Assembly: GCF_014648415.1 (NCBI RefSeq)
Contig: NZ_BMRB01000012.1
Span: 1-64,000, forward strand
Direction: 5' to 3'
DNA length: 64,000 nucleotides
Origin: Actinokineospora fastidiosa
Lineage (GTDB): Bacteria > Actinomycetota > Actinomycetes > Mycobacteriales > Pseudonocardiaceae
Shown here one piece after another: positions 53,781 to 61,317 of the stretch (the stretch's first letter is position 1; every line of letters starts with the position of its first letter). The translations under genes and the position numbers were made by a program. A model generated the notes under the pieces. It did not search any database, was not told where the DNA came from, and was given only the letters and a program-made list of their open reading frames with translations.

Positions 53781-54431
53781 GTGCGCATCCTGGTCATCGA
53801 GGACGACGCCGACCTGCGGCTGGCGGTCAGCAGCGCCCTGCGCGGCGCGGGGTTCGCCGTGGACGCCGTGGCCGACCTGCCCGCCGCCGACGAGGCGCTG
53901 GCCGTCAACGCCTACGACTGCGCCGTCTTCGACCGCATGCTCCCCTCCGGCGACGCGCTGGGCTACGTCCGCGCCCGCCGCGTCCCGGCGCCGGTGCTGT
54001 TCCTGACCGCGCTCGACAGCATCGCCCACCGCGTCGAAGGGCTCGAACACGGCGACGACTACCTGGTCAAGCCGTTCGCGCTGGACGAGCTGATCGCCCG
54101 CGTGCGCACCCTGTGCAGGCTCGGCCCGACCATGGCGCACGTGCCGCTGCGCTGCGGCGACCTGGAGATGGACGTGGCCCGCCACCAGGTCCGCCGGGGC
54201 GCCGTGCTGCTCGGCCTGACGGGCAAGGAGTTCGCGGTCCTGGAGCACCTGCTCGCCCACCAGGACCGCGTGGTCACGCGGGACGAGCTGCTCGCAGGCG
54301 TGTGGGACGCCTTGGTCCGGCCGGAGTCCAATGTGCTCGATGTGACGCTGTCCAGCCTGCGGCGCAAGCTGGGCGACCCGCCGGTGATCCACACGGTGCC
54401 GCGGGTCGGCTACCGCGTCCTGCCCGGCTAG
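53781..54431 (+). CDS. Orphan OmpR-family response regulator
   Basis: A 216-residue regulator: MRILVIEDDADL start, phospho-acceptor Asp in AVFDRMLPSGDA near 51, LTALD and DDYLVKPF. The loop before DDYLVKPF (EHG) is one residue shorter than in its neighbours. Winged helix with LTGKEFAVLEHLL and VGYRVLPG at the end. No kinase gene is adjacent; the 50327-51577 kinase is the nearest. A GTG at 53760 overlapping the previous stop is an alternative start. Its TAG shares CTAG with the convergent lipoprotein stop. Confidence 0.9.
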   Translation: MRILVIEDDADLRLAVSSALRGAGFAVDAVADLPAADEALAVNAYDCAVFDRMLPSGDALGYVRARRVPAPVLFLTALDSIAHRVEGLEHGDDYLVKPFALDELIARVRTLCRLGPTMAHVPLRCGDLEMDVARHQVRRGAVLLGLTGKEFAVLEHLLAHQDRVVTRDELLAGVWDALVRPESNVLDVTLSSLRRKLGDPPVIHTVPRVGYRVLPG

Positions 54432-54955
54432 ACCTTCGCCACGTCCAGCACGGCCGCGCCGCCGTCGACGCCGAGCAGGTCGATGCGCAGGTTGTTGAGG
54501 ATCGTGCCGCCGGACTGTCCCAACTCGACGGTGAACGCGGTGTTGTGGGCGGACATGGTGCAACTCTGCAGGCACGCGCCGCGGAAGCTGTTGCCGGTCG
54601 ACTCGCCCGCGAGCGTGACCCGCGCGCCGTCGATGGACTGGACCCGGACCCCGCCGACGCCGGTCCCGGCCGGGATCGGCACGGCGCCGCCCTCCGCCAC
54701 CCGGATGCCGTCCGGGGCGGCGGCCGTCGTTGTCGGCTTGGTCGTGGTCGGCTGGGCGGTGGTCGACTGGGTGGTCGGTTCGCTGGTGGTCGGGTCGGTG
54801 CTCGTCGGGGTGGTCCACGGGCGTGTCGTGGGCTGTGGGGGAGGGGTGGTCTGCGTGTCGGCGTGGGCGGCGAAGAGGTCGGGGATGGACCGGTCGCCGC
54901 AGCCTGCCAGGAGCAGCGTGGTCCCGGTGAGCAGCACTAGGCAATGACGGCGCAT
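54428..54955 (-). CDS. Secreted lipoprotein, unknown function
   Basis: A 175-residue lipoprotein. The signal peptide ends in the lipobox LLAGC (Cys near 19). A long Thr/Pro-rich linker (~35-80) leads to a ~95-residue beta-rich domain with two Cys (RGACLQSCTM) that may bond. I do not recognise the domain. The start at 54955 is set by the signal peptide; the upstream in-frame extension spoils it. Stops overlap with the orphan regulator. Confidence 0.75.
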   Translation of the reverse strand: MRRHCLVLLTGTTLLLAGCGDRSIPDLFAAHADTQTTPPPQPTTRPWTTPTSTDPTTSEPTTQSTTAQPTTTKPTTTAAAPDGIRVAEGGAVPIPAGTGVGGVRVQSIDGARVTLAGESTGNSFRGACLQSCTMSAHNTAFTVELGQSGGTILNNLRIDLLGVDGGAAVLDVAKV

Positions 54956-55025
54956 GGGTCGACGGTGCCACGCTTCGGCCGCGCCCACCGGCACACGGCC
55001 GGAACCGGCCACCGGTCGGGTGACC

Positions 55026-55790
55026 TCACCCGGGCAGGGCGACCCCGGTGAGGTCCGCGCAGAGGGAGAGCAGCCGCTCCTGCACGGCGATGTCGTACGC
55101 GGCCGGGTTGGCGCGCAGTTCCCGGCGGCGCTTGTAGTAGCGGCCGGTCGCCGTCGCGTCGGTGGCGGTGGCCAGCCAGACCTGGGTCTCCGCGCCCTCG
55201 GGCAGCTCGTCGGTCGCGTCCGGGCCGCCCAGCCTCGTCTTGATCCAGCCCGGGTCGACCGCGTTGCTGAGCACGCCCGGCCACCGCCGTGCCACCGCGA
55301 AGGCCAGGACGACGTCGAGGAGTTTGGAGTCGGAGTAGGCCTGCATGCCGTCCCACGGCTTGCGCTCGTACTGCGGGTCGTCGAGGTCGGCGACGCCGAC
55401 GGACTCCAGGCCGGAGGTGAGGTAGACCAGCCTGCGCGGCCGCGGCATGAGGGCGGTGAGCAGGTACGGGGCGAGCACGTTGACCTGGAACAGCAGCTCG
55501 ATCCCGTCCTCGGTCACCGCCCGCTCGGCGCGTCCGCCGCCGAGTCCGGCGTTGTGGATCACGACGTCGAGCGGGCCGTGCGCGGCGGCGGCGTGGGCCA
55601 GCGCTCGGGTCTGGCGCAGCGAGGCCAGGTCGCCGACGACGCACGCCGCGCCGGGCGCCGCGGTCCTCGCGTGCGCCGCGCGGTCCTCGTCCCGCGCGTG
55701 CAGCACCACGCGGTGGCCCGCGGCCGCCAGCGTCGCCGCCGTCTCCCGGCCGATGCCGTCCGCCGAACCCGTGACCAGCACGCTCGCCAT
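55026..55790 (-). CDS. Short-chain dehydrogenase/reductase
   Basis: A 254-residue SDR. The cofactor motif is TGSADGIG near 7-14, NAGLGG near 86, the catalytic Tyr and Lys are in YSDSK near 158, with a Ser in LTSG. It resembles protochlorophyllide-reductase/WW-oxidoreductase-like SDRs. GGAGCGCAC precedes the ATG. Divergent from the MFS exporter gene across 77 bp with a LacI-like dyad. Substrate unknown. Confidence 0.9.
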   Translation of the reverse strand: MASVLVTGSADGIGRETAATLAAAGHRVVLHARDEDRAAHARTAAPGAACVVGDLASLRQTRALAHAAAAHGPLDVVIHNAGLGGGRAERAVTEDGIELLFQVNVLAPYLLTALMPRPRRLVYLTSGLESVGVADLDDPQYERKPWDGMQAYSDSKLLDVVLAFAVARRWPGVLSNAVDPGWIKTRLGGPDATDELPEGAETQVWLATATDATATGRYYKRRRELRANPAAYDIAVQERLLSLCADLTGVALPG

Positions 55791-55839
55791 GTGCGCTCCA
55801 CCCCAATCCGGTTGCCGTCGGCCAGCCTACGGCGCATTG

Positions 55840-55853
55840 TGGGAACGCTCTCA
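55840..55853. promoter_or_regulatory. LacI-family-like operator dyad
   Basis: TGGGAACGCTCTCA is an imperfect palindrome close to the TGGGAGCGCTCCCA type bound by LacI-family repressors. It lies 15 bp before the MFS start, in the divergent SDR/MFS region. No LacI gene is nearby. Confidence 0.35.
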
Positions 55854-55867
55854 ACAAGGGGGAACGC

Positions 55868-57013
55868 GTGTCAGCACTCCAGGTCGGCCGGTCGTCGGCG
55901 GTCGTCGCGGTCGCGGCGCTCGGGTTGGCGCTGTTCACGCTGGTGATCACCGAGAACCTGCCGATCGGCCTGCTGCCGTTGATCGCAGCGGACCTCGACG
56001 TGTCGCTGACCGCGGTCGGCCTGCTGGTCACCGGGTACGCCGCGGTCGTGGTGGTCGCCTCGGTCCCGCTGACCCGGTGGGTCCGCCGCATACCCCGCCG
56101 CACGCTGCTCACCGGGCTGCTGACCGTCTTCGTGGCGGCGTGTTGGCTGTCGACCATCGCGCAGAACTACTGGCTGCTCATGGCGGCCCGGCTGGTGATC
56201 GCGCTGGTGCACGCGGTGTTCTGGGCCGTGGTGACGGCGACGGCGGCCGGGCTGTTCCCGGCCCGGGTGCGCGGCAAGGTGATCGCCGGGCTGTTCGCCG
56301 GGCCGTCGCTGGCGATGGTGGCGGGCGTGCCGCTGGGCACCTGGCTGGGCCAGCAGGCGGGCTGGCGGACCGCGTTCCTCGTGGTGAGCGCCGTCGGGCT
56401 CCTGGCGCTGGTGACGATCGCGGCGGCCCTGCCGAACGTGCGCCCGGAGGACAACCACGCCTCGACCGGCACGTCCCCGGACGCCCGGCGGTTCCGGATC
56501 CTCGTCGTCACCGTCGCGCTGGTGGTGACCGGCGTGTTCGCGCAGTACACCTACGTCACGGCGTTCTTCACGCAGGTGAGCGGGTTCGCCGAGGCGGCGG
56601 TGAGCCTGGTCCTCTTCGCGGGCGGCGCGGCAGGGGCGGTGGGAAACGTCCTCTCCGGCGCCGTCCTGGACCGCTGGCCGCGTGCCGTGCTGGTGCTCTC
56701 CGTGGCGCTGCAGGTGGTGGTGCTGTTGGGCCTCTACGCCTTCGGCCCGGTGAAGGTGGTTGCGGTCGGGTTGCAGGCGCTGTCCGGGTTCGCCATGGCT
56801 TTCATGGTGACGGCGTTGCAGAGCCGCATCCTGGAGGTCGCGCCGGGCAGCACGGAGGTGGCGTCCGCGGCCAGCTCGGCGGCGTTCAACGTCGGCATCG
56901 GCGGGGGAGCGCTCCTCGGCGGCGTCCTGCTGCCGCTGGCGGGCGTGCGCCCGGTCGCATTGGTGGGCGGCCTCGTCGCGGCGGTCGGCCTGCTGGTGCT
57001 GTCGCGCGAGTAG
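55868..57013 (+). CDS. MFS efflux transporter (DHA1-like)
   Basis: A 381-residue, 12-helix major facilitator. The loop between helices 2 and 3 carries RWVRRIPRRTLL, and the helix 5 region has AGVPLGTWLGQQAGWR like the drug-antiporter motif C. Length fits DHA1 drug or sugar exporters (AraJ/PbuE-like). The GTG at 55868 follows AAGGGGGAA. Not linked to the terpenoid cluster; role in export is inferred from the family. Confidence 0.9.
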   Translation: MSALQVGRSSAVVAVAALGLALFTLVITENLPIGLLPLIAADLDVSLTAVGLLVTGYAAVVVVASVPLTRWVRRIPRRTLLTGLLTVFVAACWLSTIAQNYWLLMAARLVIALVHAVFWAVVTATAAGLFPARVRGKVIAGLFAGPSLAMVAGVPLGTWLGQQAGWRTAFLVVSAVGLLALVTIAAALPNVRPEDNHASTGTSPDARRFRILVVTVALVVTGVFAQYTYVTAFFTQVSGFAEAAVSLVLFAGGAAGAVGNVLSGAVLDRWPRAVLVLSVALQVVVLLGLYAFGPVKVVAVGLQALSGFAMAFMVTALQSRILEVAPGSTEVASAASSAAFNVGIGGGALLGGVLLPLAGVRPVALVGGLVAAVGLLVLSRE

Positions 57014-57448
57014 CTAGTGCTGCTCGCCCTCGAAGTCATGCGTCGCCCGGTTGGCGAGGGCGACCATCAGCACGCAGGCCAGCAACCCGAGCGCGTGCAG
57101 CACCAGCACCGGCCACCTGGCGCCCAGCGGGTCGTCCGGGTCGTCGGCGATGAGCGCCACGATGTCGTAGGCCAGCAGCCCGGCGAACGCGATCATCCCG
57201 AACAGCCCGGCCATCCGCGCCCCGTTGCGCAGCGCGGCGAACAGCGCGAGCGCGCCCATGATCAGGTGGATGACGCTGAGCAGCGTCGACCCCCCGAACG
57301 ACACGTCGGTCCGATCCGCCGTGCCCTCCGGCACGGGGGCGAACCCGCTCAGCCCGATCTGGGCCAGCCCGATGATCCCGAAGGTCAGCAGGGCCGCACC
57401 CAGCAGCCCGCACAGCACGCGCGCCCCCGTGCCCCGACCGTTCGTCAC
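57014..57448 (-). CDS. DUF4383-family small membrane protein
   Basis: A 144-residue protein with four predicted transmembrane helices (near 8-30, 48-68, 72-95 and 108-130), matching the DUF4383 pattern. The GTG at 57448 has GAGG six bases upstream. Its stop directly abuts the MFS stop. Function unknown in the family. Confidence 0.8.
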   Translation of the reverse strand: MTNGRGTGARVLCGLLGAALLTFGIIGLAQIGLSGFAPVPEGTADRTDVSFGGSTLLSVIHLIMGALALFAALRNGARMAGLFGMIAFAGLLAYDIVALIADDPDDPLGARWPVLVLHALGLLACVLMVALANRATHDFEGEQH

Positions 57449-57512
57449 GTGACCCTCAGCTCGTCGACTCACGACCCTGGAGTGCCCGCGATGCGGCCCC
57501 ACTAACCCCGCG

Positions 57513-57887
57513 TCAGATGTTCCAGAGCTGCCCGGCGCTGTTGGCGAAGACGCAGGAGTTGCCGTAGGTGCGGGTGTAGTCGACGATCCCGTCGCCATAC
57601 CACCCGACCGCCCGAACCGTCACCGGCTCGTAGTGCATTGGACAAACCCGCGTCATCTCTCGATCGGCCGCCGCGATATCGCCGCTGGCGCCATACAGCT
57701 CCGCACAGGCCCCCTCGGGGTTCCGGTGCTGCCCACCAATGGGTGAACAGCTCAACGACCCGACGGCGAAGGTGTTGTCGTAATAGGTCACGCTCAACGC
57801 CAACCGAACCTCCGGCCCACTCTCGGCCAAAGCAGGCACAGCGGCCGCCACCAGCATGGATGCGGTGGCGGCGAGGATGCGGAACAT
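57513..57887 (-). CDS. Subtilisin inhibitor-like (SSI) protein
   Basis: A 124-residue secreted inhibitor. The signal peptide ends at ALA near 20. The SSI pattern is clear: LSCSPIGGQHRNPEGACAEL near 42-61 and the reactive-site segment VCPMHYEPVTV near 80-90 with P1 Met, ending GNSCVFAN. Four Cys give the two family disulfides. AGGAGAACG precedes the ATG at 57887. SSI proteins control the producer's own extracellular subtilases, so a link to the proteases at 28.7-31.7 kb is plausible. Confidence 0.93.
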   Translation of the reverse strand: MFRILAATASMLVAAAVPALAESGPEVRLALSVTYYDNTFAVGSLSCSPIGGQHRNPEGACAELYGASGDIAAADREMTRVCPMHYEPVTVRAVGWYGDGIVDYTRTYGNSCVFANSAGQLWNI

Positions 57888-58213
57888 CGTTCTCCTCAGG
57901 TTTTTCCGACAAGCGGCTGTCACCCCCGACATTAATCCCCCGCCCCGCCCGGTGCAGCGTGATCAACCTCTAAATGCTAAACACTCTAAAAATGTAACTC
58001 CGTCCGCGCGGGAATTAAGTTAACAGTATTCCGCCCGCCGTGAGCGCTGACTGCTGGAAACACTCCGACAGCCGCCACCGTTGACCTAACCGACAATCGC
58101 GACCAGCGAAGGCGGCACCCGATGACCGCCGACCCGACCAAACCGCCCCGCGACCCGCCATCGCCATCCGGCATCCCGACTCCGCCCGCAAGGCGACCAG
58201 GCTCGACCGGGAG
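57888..58213. other. AT-rich intergenic region upstream of the SSI gene
   Basis: This ~326-bp stretch includes an unusually AT-rich island at ~57950-58045 with GTTAAC and a loose inverted repeat GGAAT-N12-ATTCC. It probably holds the SSI promoter on the minus strand. The part from ~58085 may be the decayed 5' end of the HNH gene. Confidence 0.5.
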
Positions 58214-58675
58214 GTGCTGGCCGACTTCCTGGACCGGCCCGACGAGATGCGCGCCGCGGCCCAGCGGATCCGGGAAGGCGTGCGCGCCGGGGAGTTCGAC
58301 GGCCTTCCGGACCTCGACTCCGTCGAATCCGACGATGAAGGCGCGTTCGAGGGACGGCTGCTCCTGCTCAGGCACAAAGCCCGCGAGCGCGACCCGAAGC
58401 TGCGGCGTCGGAAGATCGAGAAGGTGCTCGCCGAGCACGGCAAGCTGGAGTGCGAGGTCTGCTCGTTCGACTTCGAGCGCACCTACGGCGACCGCGGGCA
58501 CAGGTTCGCCGAGGTCCACCACGTGGTGCCGCTGCACGTGTCCAACGCGACCACGACCAGGCTCGCGGACCTGGCCGTCCTCTGTGCCAACTGCCACCGC
58601 ATGATCCACCGAAAGCGGTGGATCACCCCGGATGAGCTGCGCGCGCTGGTGCGGGCGCGGCTAGAGCTGTCCTGA
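58214..58675 (+). CDS. HNH endonuclease, probably 5'-truncated
   Basis: A 153-residue frame ending in an HNH nuclease domain: CEVC near 81, EVHHVVPLH near 102 and CANCHRMIH near 125 give the zinc and catalytic residues. The preceding helical part (LDREVLADFLDRPDEMRAAAQRIREG) matches the middle of longer McrA-like HNH proteins whose ~100 N-terminal residues are absent here. The in-frame DNA upstream (IRHPDSARKATR) looks like a fragment of that missing part up to a stop at 58082. The GTG has GGGAG close by. It overlaps the S4 protein gene by 15 bp at the 3' end. Confidence 0.75.
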   Translation: MLADFLDRPDEMRAAAQRIREGVRAGEFDGLPDLDSVESDDEGAFEGRLLLLRHKARERDPKLRRRKIEKVLAEHGKLECEVCSFDFERTYGDRGHRFAEVHHVVPLHVSNATTTRLADLAVLCANCHRMIHRKRWITPDELRALVRARLELS

Positions 58676-59026
58676 CCGGAACTTGTCGAGGATGCGCCGC
58701 TCCCGCTTGGTGGGCCTGCCCGCGCCTCGATCGCGGCGGGCGACGGGGATGGCGGCCTCCGGCGGTGGGGCGGGGGTCCGGTCGATGAAGCAGGTCGCCG
58801 CGTCCGCGGCGCCGACGCGTTTCTGGATGACCCGCACGACCTCCACCACCCGCGTCACGTCGCCGACGCGGGCGCGAATCTCGTCGCCGGGGGAGACGGT
58901 GGTGGCGGGCTTGACCGGGCGGTCGTTGACCCGCACGTGACCACCCCGACAGGCGGCCGCGGCGTCCGGGCGGGTCTTGGTCAGTCGGACCGCCCACAAC
59001 CAGCGGTCCACGCGCGTGGATTCCAC
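58661..59026 (-). CDS. S4-domain RNA-binding protein (Hsp15-like)
   Basis: A 121-residue protein with an S4 RNA-binding domain at ~7-70 (VDRWLWAVRLTKTRPDAAAAC, VRVNDRPVKPATTVSPGDEI), followed by a basic C-terminal tail (RRDRGAGRPTKRERR). This is the Hsp15/RluB-like family that binds ribosomal RNA, in Hsp15 on stalled 50S-tRNA complexes. The GTG at 59026 is chosen because it gives the normal N-terminus. Convergent overlap with the HNH gene. Confidence 0.88.
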   Translation of the reverse strand: MESTRVDRWLWAVRLTKTRPDAAAACRGGHVRVNDRPVKPATTVSPGDEIRARVGDVTRVVEVVRVIQKRVGAADAATCFIDRTPAPPPEAAIPVARRDRGAGRPTKRERRILDKFRSGQL

Positions 59027-59264
59027 CGCACCATGATGCCAGCGGCGCCCGACACCGCCCGCCATCCAGCGCACCGCGGATGCAGGCCGTCACCATCCAG
59101 CGAACCACCGCCAAACAGACGCCGCCGCTGAGCAGGCTGGCGCTGCCGAGTGGACCAGCCTGCGGTGTGGACCCGTTGCCGAGTAGACGCCGCTGCGGAG
59201 CGGGCCGCCGCTGCTCGGTCAGCTGGTGCCGAGTGGACTACCGCGAGCGGGTGGAGCGCCGCTA

Positions 59265-59354
59265 CCGAGTGACCCGGTGCCGAGTGGCCGCCGCTGCCGA
59301 GCGGGCCGGTGCCGAGTGACCCGGTGCCGAGTGGCCGCCGCTGCCGAGCGGGCC
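59265..59354. repeat. Exact 43-bp direct repeat, 47-bp period
   Basis: Bases 59265-59307 and 59312-59354 are identical by eye. Diverged versions of the same unit continue on both sides (about 59100-59600). Confidence 0.85.
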
Positions 59355-59660
59355 ATCACCGCGCGGGTTACCGCCACTGGGCTGGGCCAGCGCGGGCCGG
59401 GCGGTCCGGTGCCGAGCGGACTGGCGCCACCGTGCGAACCGCCGCCCGGGCGGGTTGGCGCCGAGCGGACCGCCGCTGCCGTGCGGACCGTCGCTCGGGC
59501 GGGCCGAGGCCGAGCGGACGTCCGATGCCGAGTGGACCGGCGCTGCTGAACGGACCATTGCCCGAGCGGGCCAGCGCTGCCCAGGGACCGGCGCACCCGC
59601 CGCACCGCCACTGCTCAGCGGGCCGTCGCGTCAGTGCGCCGCCGCCATCGAACGAACTCA

Positions 59661-59780
59661 CGCCACTCGCCGCACGGCTGGCACCCAACGTGCCGGGCTG
59701 CGGGGGATGGGGCGCTGCCCGGCAAACCGCCGCTGCCCGGCGATCGCCCGTCAGCCAGCCGTCGCCACTCGCCGCACGGC
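59661..59780. repeat. 18-bp direct repeat pair
   Basis: CGCCACTCGCCGCACGGC occurs at 59661-59678 and again at 59763-59780, outside the main array. Confidence 0.75.
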
Positions 59781-60047
59781 AACGAGCGAATCGAGGCTTC
59801 GCCCCTCGTTCGGCGATGTCCGGATGCCGTGCAAGCCGCACTGCCGGAATTCGCGACGGCCTGTGGTGGTATCCGCCGAATCGTCGCCTGCGAACCACCG
59901 CCCACACCGCCCGCCGGCATCCAGCGATCCCCTTGCCGGCCACCACTCATCGCCACCACCGCTGGCCTGCCCGCCACCCTCCGCCACCACCCCCGCCGAG
60001 AAGCGCTGATCAACTCGATGATCGAAGGGCGTTACTCCATTTGGACC

Positions 60048-60076
60048 TTCACTTTTGTTCGACACATGCATAAGTT
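60048..60076 (+). promoter_or_regulatory. Candidate promoter for the laccase operon
   Basis: TTCACT, 17 bp, TAAGTT: a fair sigma-70-type match in the only AT-richer stretch upstream of the laccase gene. It would give a ~220-nt leader. Confidence 0.3.
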
Positions 60077-60305
60077 CAGGTCGTCAGGTCGAAACGTCAT
60101 CCTGTAGGTACCAAAGTCAGGCAATACCGACAGTGAGATACGGACCGTAGCGGCAAAAGGCCATGAGGCGGTGGCCTGAGGCCGCGCGGGTCCTGCACGG
60201 CCATGTTCGTCGCGCCCCTGCGCAGACGCGGCGGATCGGGCCGCCCCACCCCCTATCCCCACCCCGGGTTCCGGCATGCCGTGAAACGGGTGAACGGAGA
60301 CCACT

Positions 60306-61289
60306 ATGGACTTTCCAGGCCGGTCGGTGAGCCGCCGCTCGATGCTCGCCGGGGCCGCCGTCGGGGTCGTCGCGCCCGCGGCGCTCGCCAGTTCCGCCGC
60401 GGCGCAGCCGCCCCAGAAGGGCGCCGTCCGCAAGATCACCATGTACGCCGAGGCGCTGCCCGGCGGGCTGTACGGCTACGGCCTCGCGCCCGGCCAGGCG
60501 AGTGTGCCCGGGCCGGTGTTGGAGATCTGGGAGGGCGACACCTTAGAGATCACCCTGGTCAACAACACCGACAAGCGCCTGTCGATCCACCCCCACGGCG
60601 TGGACTACAGCACCGAGTCCGACGGCAGCCCGCTCAACGACTCCTTCAACGACCCGGGCGAGACCCGCACCTACACCTGGCGCACCCGCCCCAACTTCAA
60701 GGCCCACGGCAACCTCTGGATGCCCGGCAGCGCCGGTTACTGGCACTACCACGACCACGCCATGGGCACCGACCACGGCACGGTGGGCCTCCAGAAAGGA
60801 CTGTACGGCGCCCTCATCGTGCGCAGGCGCGGCGACCTGCTGCCCGACCGGCAGTTCACCTGCGTGTTCAACGACATGACGATCAACAACAAGGTAGCCC
60901 CGGACACCCCCATGTTCGAGGCCAACCACGGCGAGCGCGTCGAGTTCATCGCCATCGGGCACGGCAACCAGCCGCACACCTTCCACCTGCACGCCCACCG
61001 CTGGGCCGACAACCGCACCGGGATGCTGGAGGGCCCGAACGACCCGAGCCAGGTCATCGACAACAAGGACCTCAACCCCGGCGGCTCGTTCGGCTTCCAG
61101 GTGATCGCGGGCGAGGGCGTCGGCCCCGGCGCGTGGATGTACCACTGCCACGTCCAGTTCCACTCCGACGGCGGCATGGCGGGCGTGTTCCTCGTCCGCA
61201 ACCGCGACGGCAGCATGCCGCCCGGCGCGCAGGAGGCGATCGACCGCTTCCGCCACCACCAGCACCACCCCCACTCCGCGCACAACTGA
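60306..61289 (+). CDS. Two-domain small laccase (multicopper oxidase), Tat-exported
   Basis: A 327-residue small laccase. A twin-arginine signal ([11 protein letters not shown] near 8-18) leads to cleavage near ASSAAA. Copper ligands are in HPHG (~96), HYHDH (~147), [10 protein letters not shown] (~225) and the [12 protein letters not shown] block (~280), which together supply the T1 and trinuclear sites. The length and two-cupredoxin plan match the trimeric bacterial SLAC type. It oxidises phenols with O2 outside the cell. CGGAGACC precedes the ATG. The next gene starts 28 bp downstream, likely in one operon. Confidence 0.94.
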   Translation: MDFPGRSVSRRSMLAGAAVGVVAPAALASSAAAQPPQKGAVRKITMYAEALPGGLYGYGLAPGQASVPGPVLEIWEGDTLEITLVNNTDKRLSIHPHGVDYSTESDGSPLNDSFNDPGETRTYTWRTRPNFKAHGNLWMPGSAGYWHYHDHAMGTDHGTVGLQKGLYGALIVRRRGDLLPDRQFTCVFNDMTINNKVAPDTPMFEANHGERVEFIAIGHGNQPHTFHLHAHRWADNRTGMLEGPNDPSQVIDNKDLNPGGSFGFQVIAGEGVGPGAWMYHCHVQFHSDGGMAGVFLVRNRDGSMPPGAQEAIDRFRHHQHHPHSAHN

Positions 61290-61317
61290 ACCAGGCCGTC
61301 GACAAAGGAGTTGAGGC

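Larger units (their letters stand above)
59027..60305. other. Non-coding repetitive region
   Basis: Nearly 1.3 kb with no convincing gene; all frames give Arg/Pro/Ala low-complexity peptides. From ~59100 to 59600 it is built of degenerate units around GGTGCCGAGTGG and CGCTGCCGAGCGGGCC. From ~59640 to 59980 other short repeats occur. The last 300 bp turn less GC-rich and should hold the laccase promoter (candidate TTCACT 60048, TAAGTT 60071). Confidence 0.7.

Noticed and set aside
59265..59354. CRISPR array
   Set aside because: Spacer-like gap is only 4 bp, units degenerate quickly and no cas genes are present.
59226..59549. Repeat-encoded protein in the 59.1-59.6 kb array
   Set aside because: Frames change with each degenerate unit, no ribosome site, and composition is that of random GC-rich DNA.
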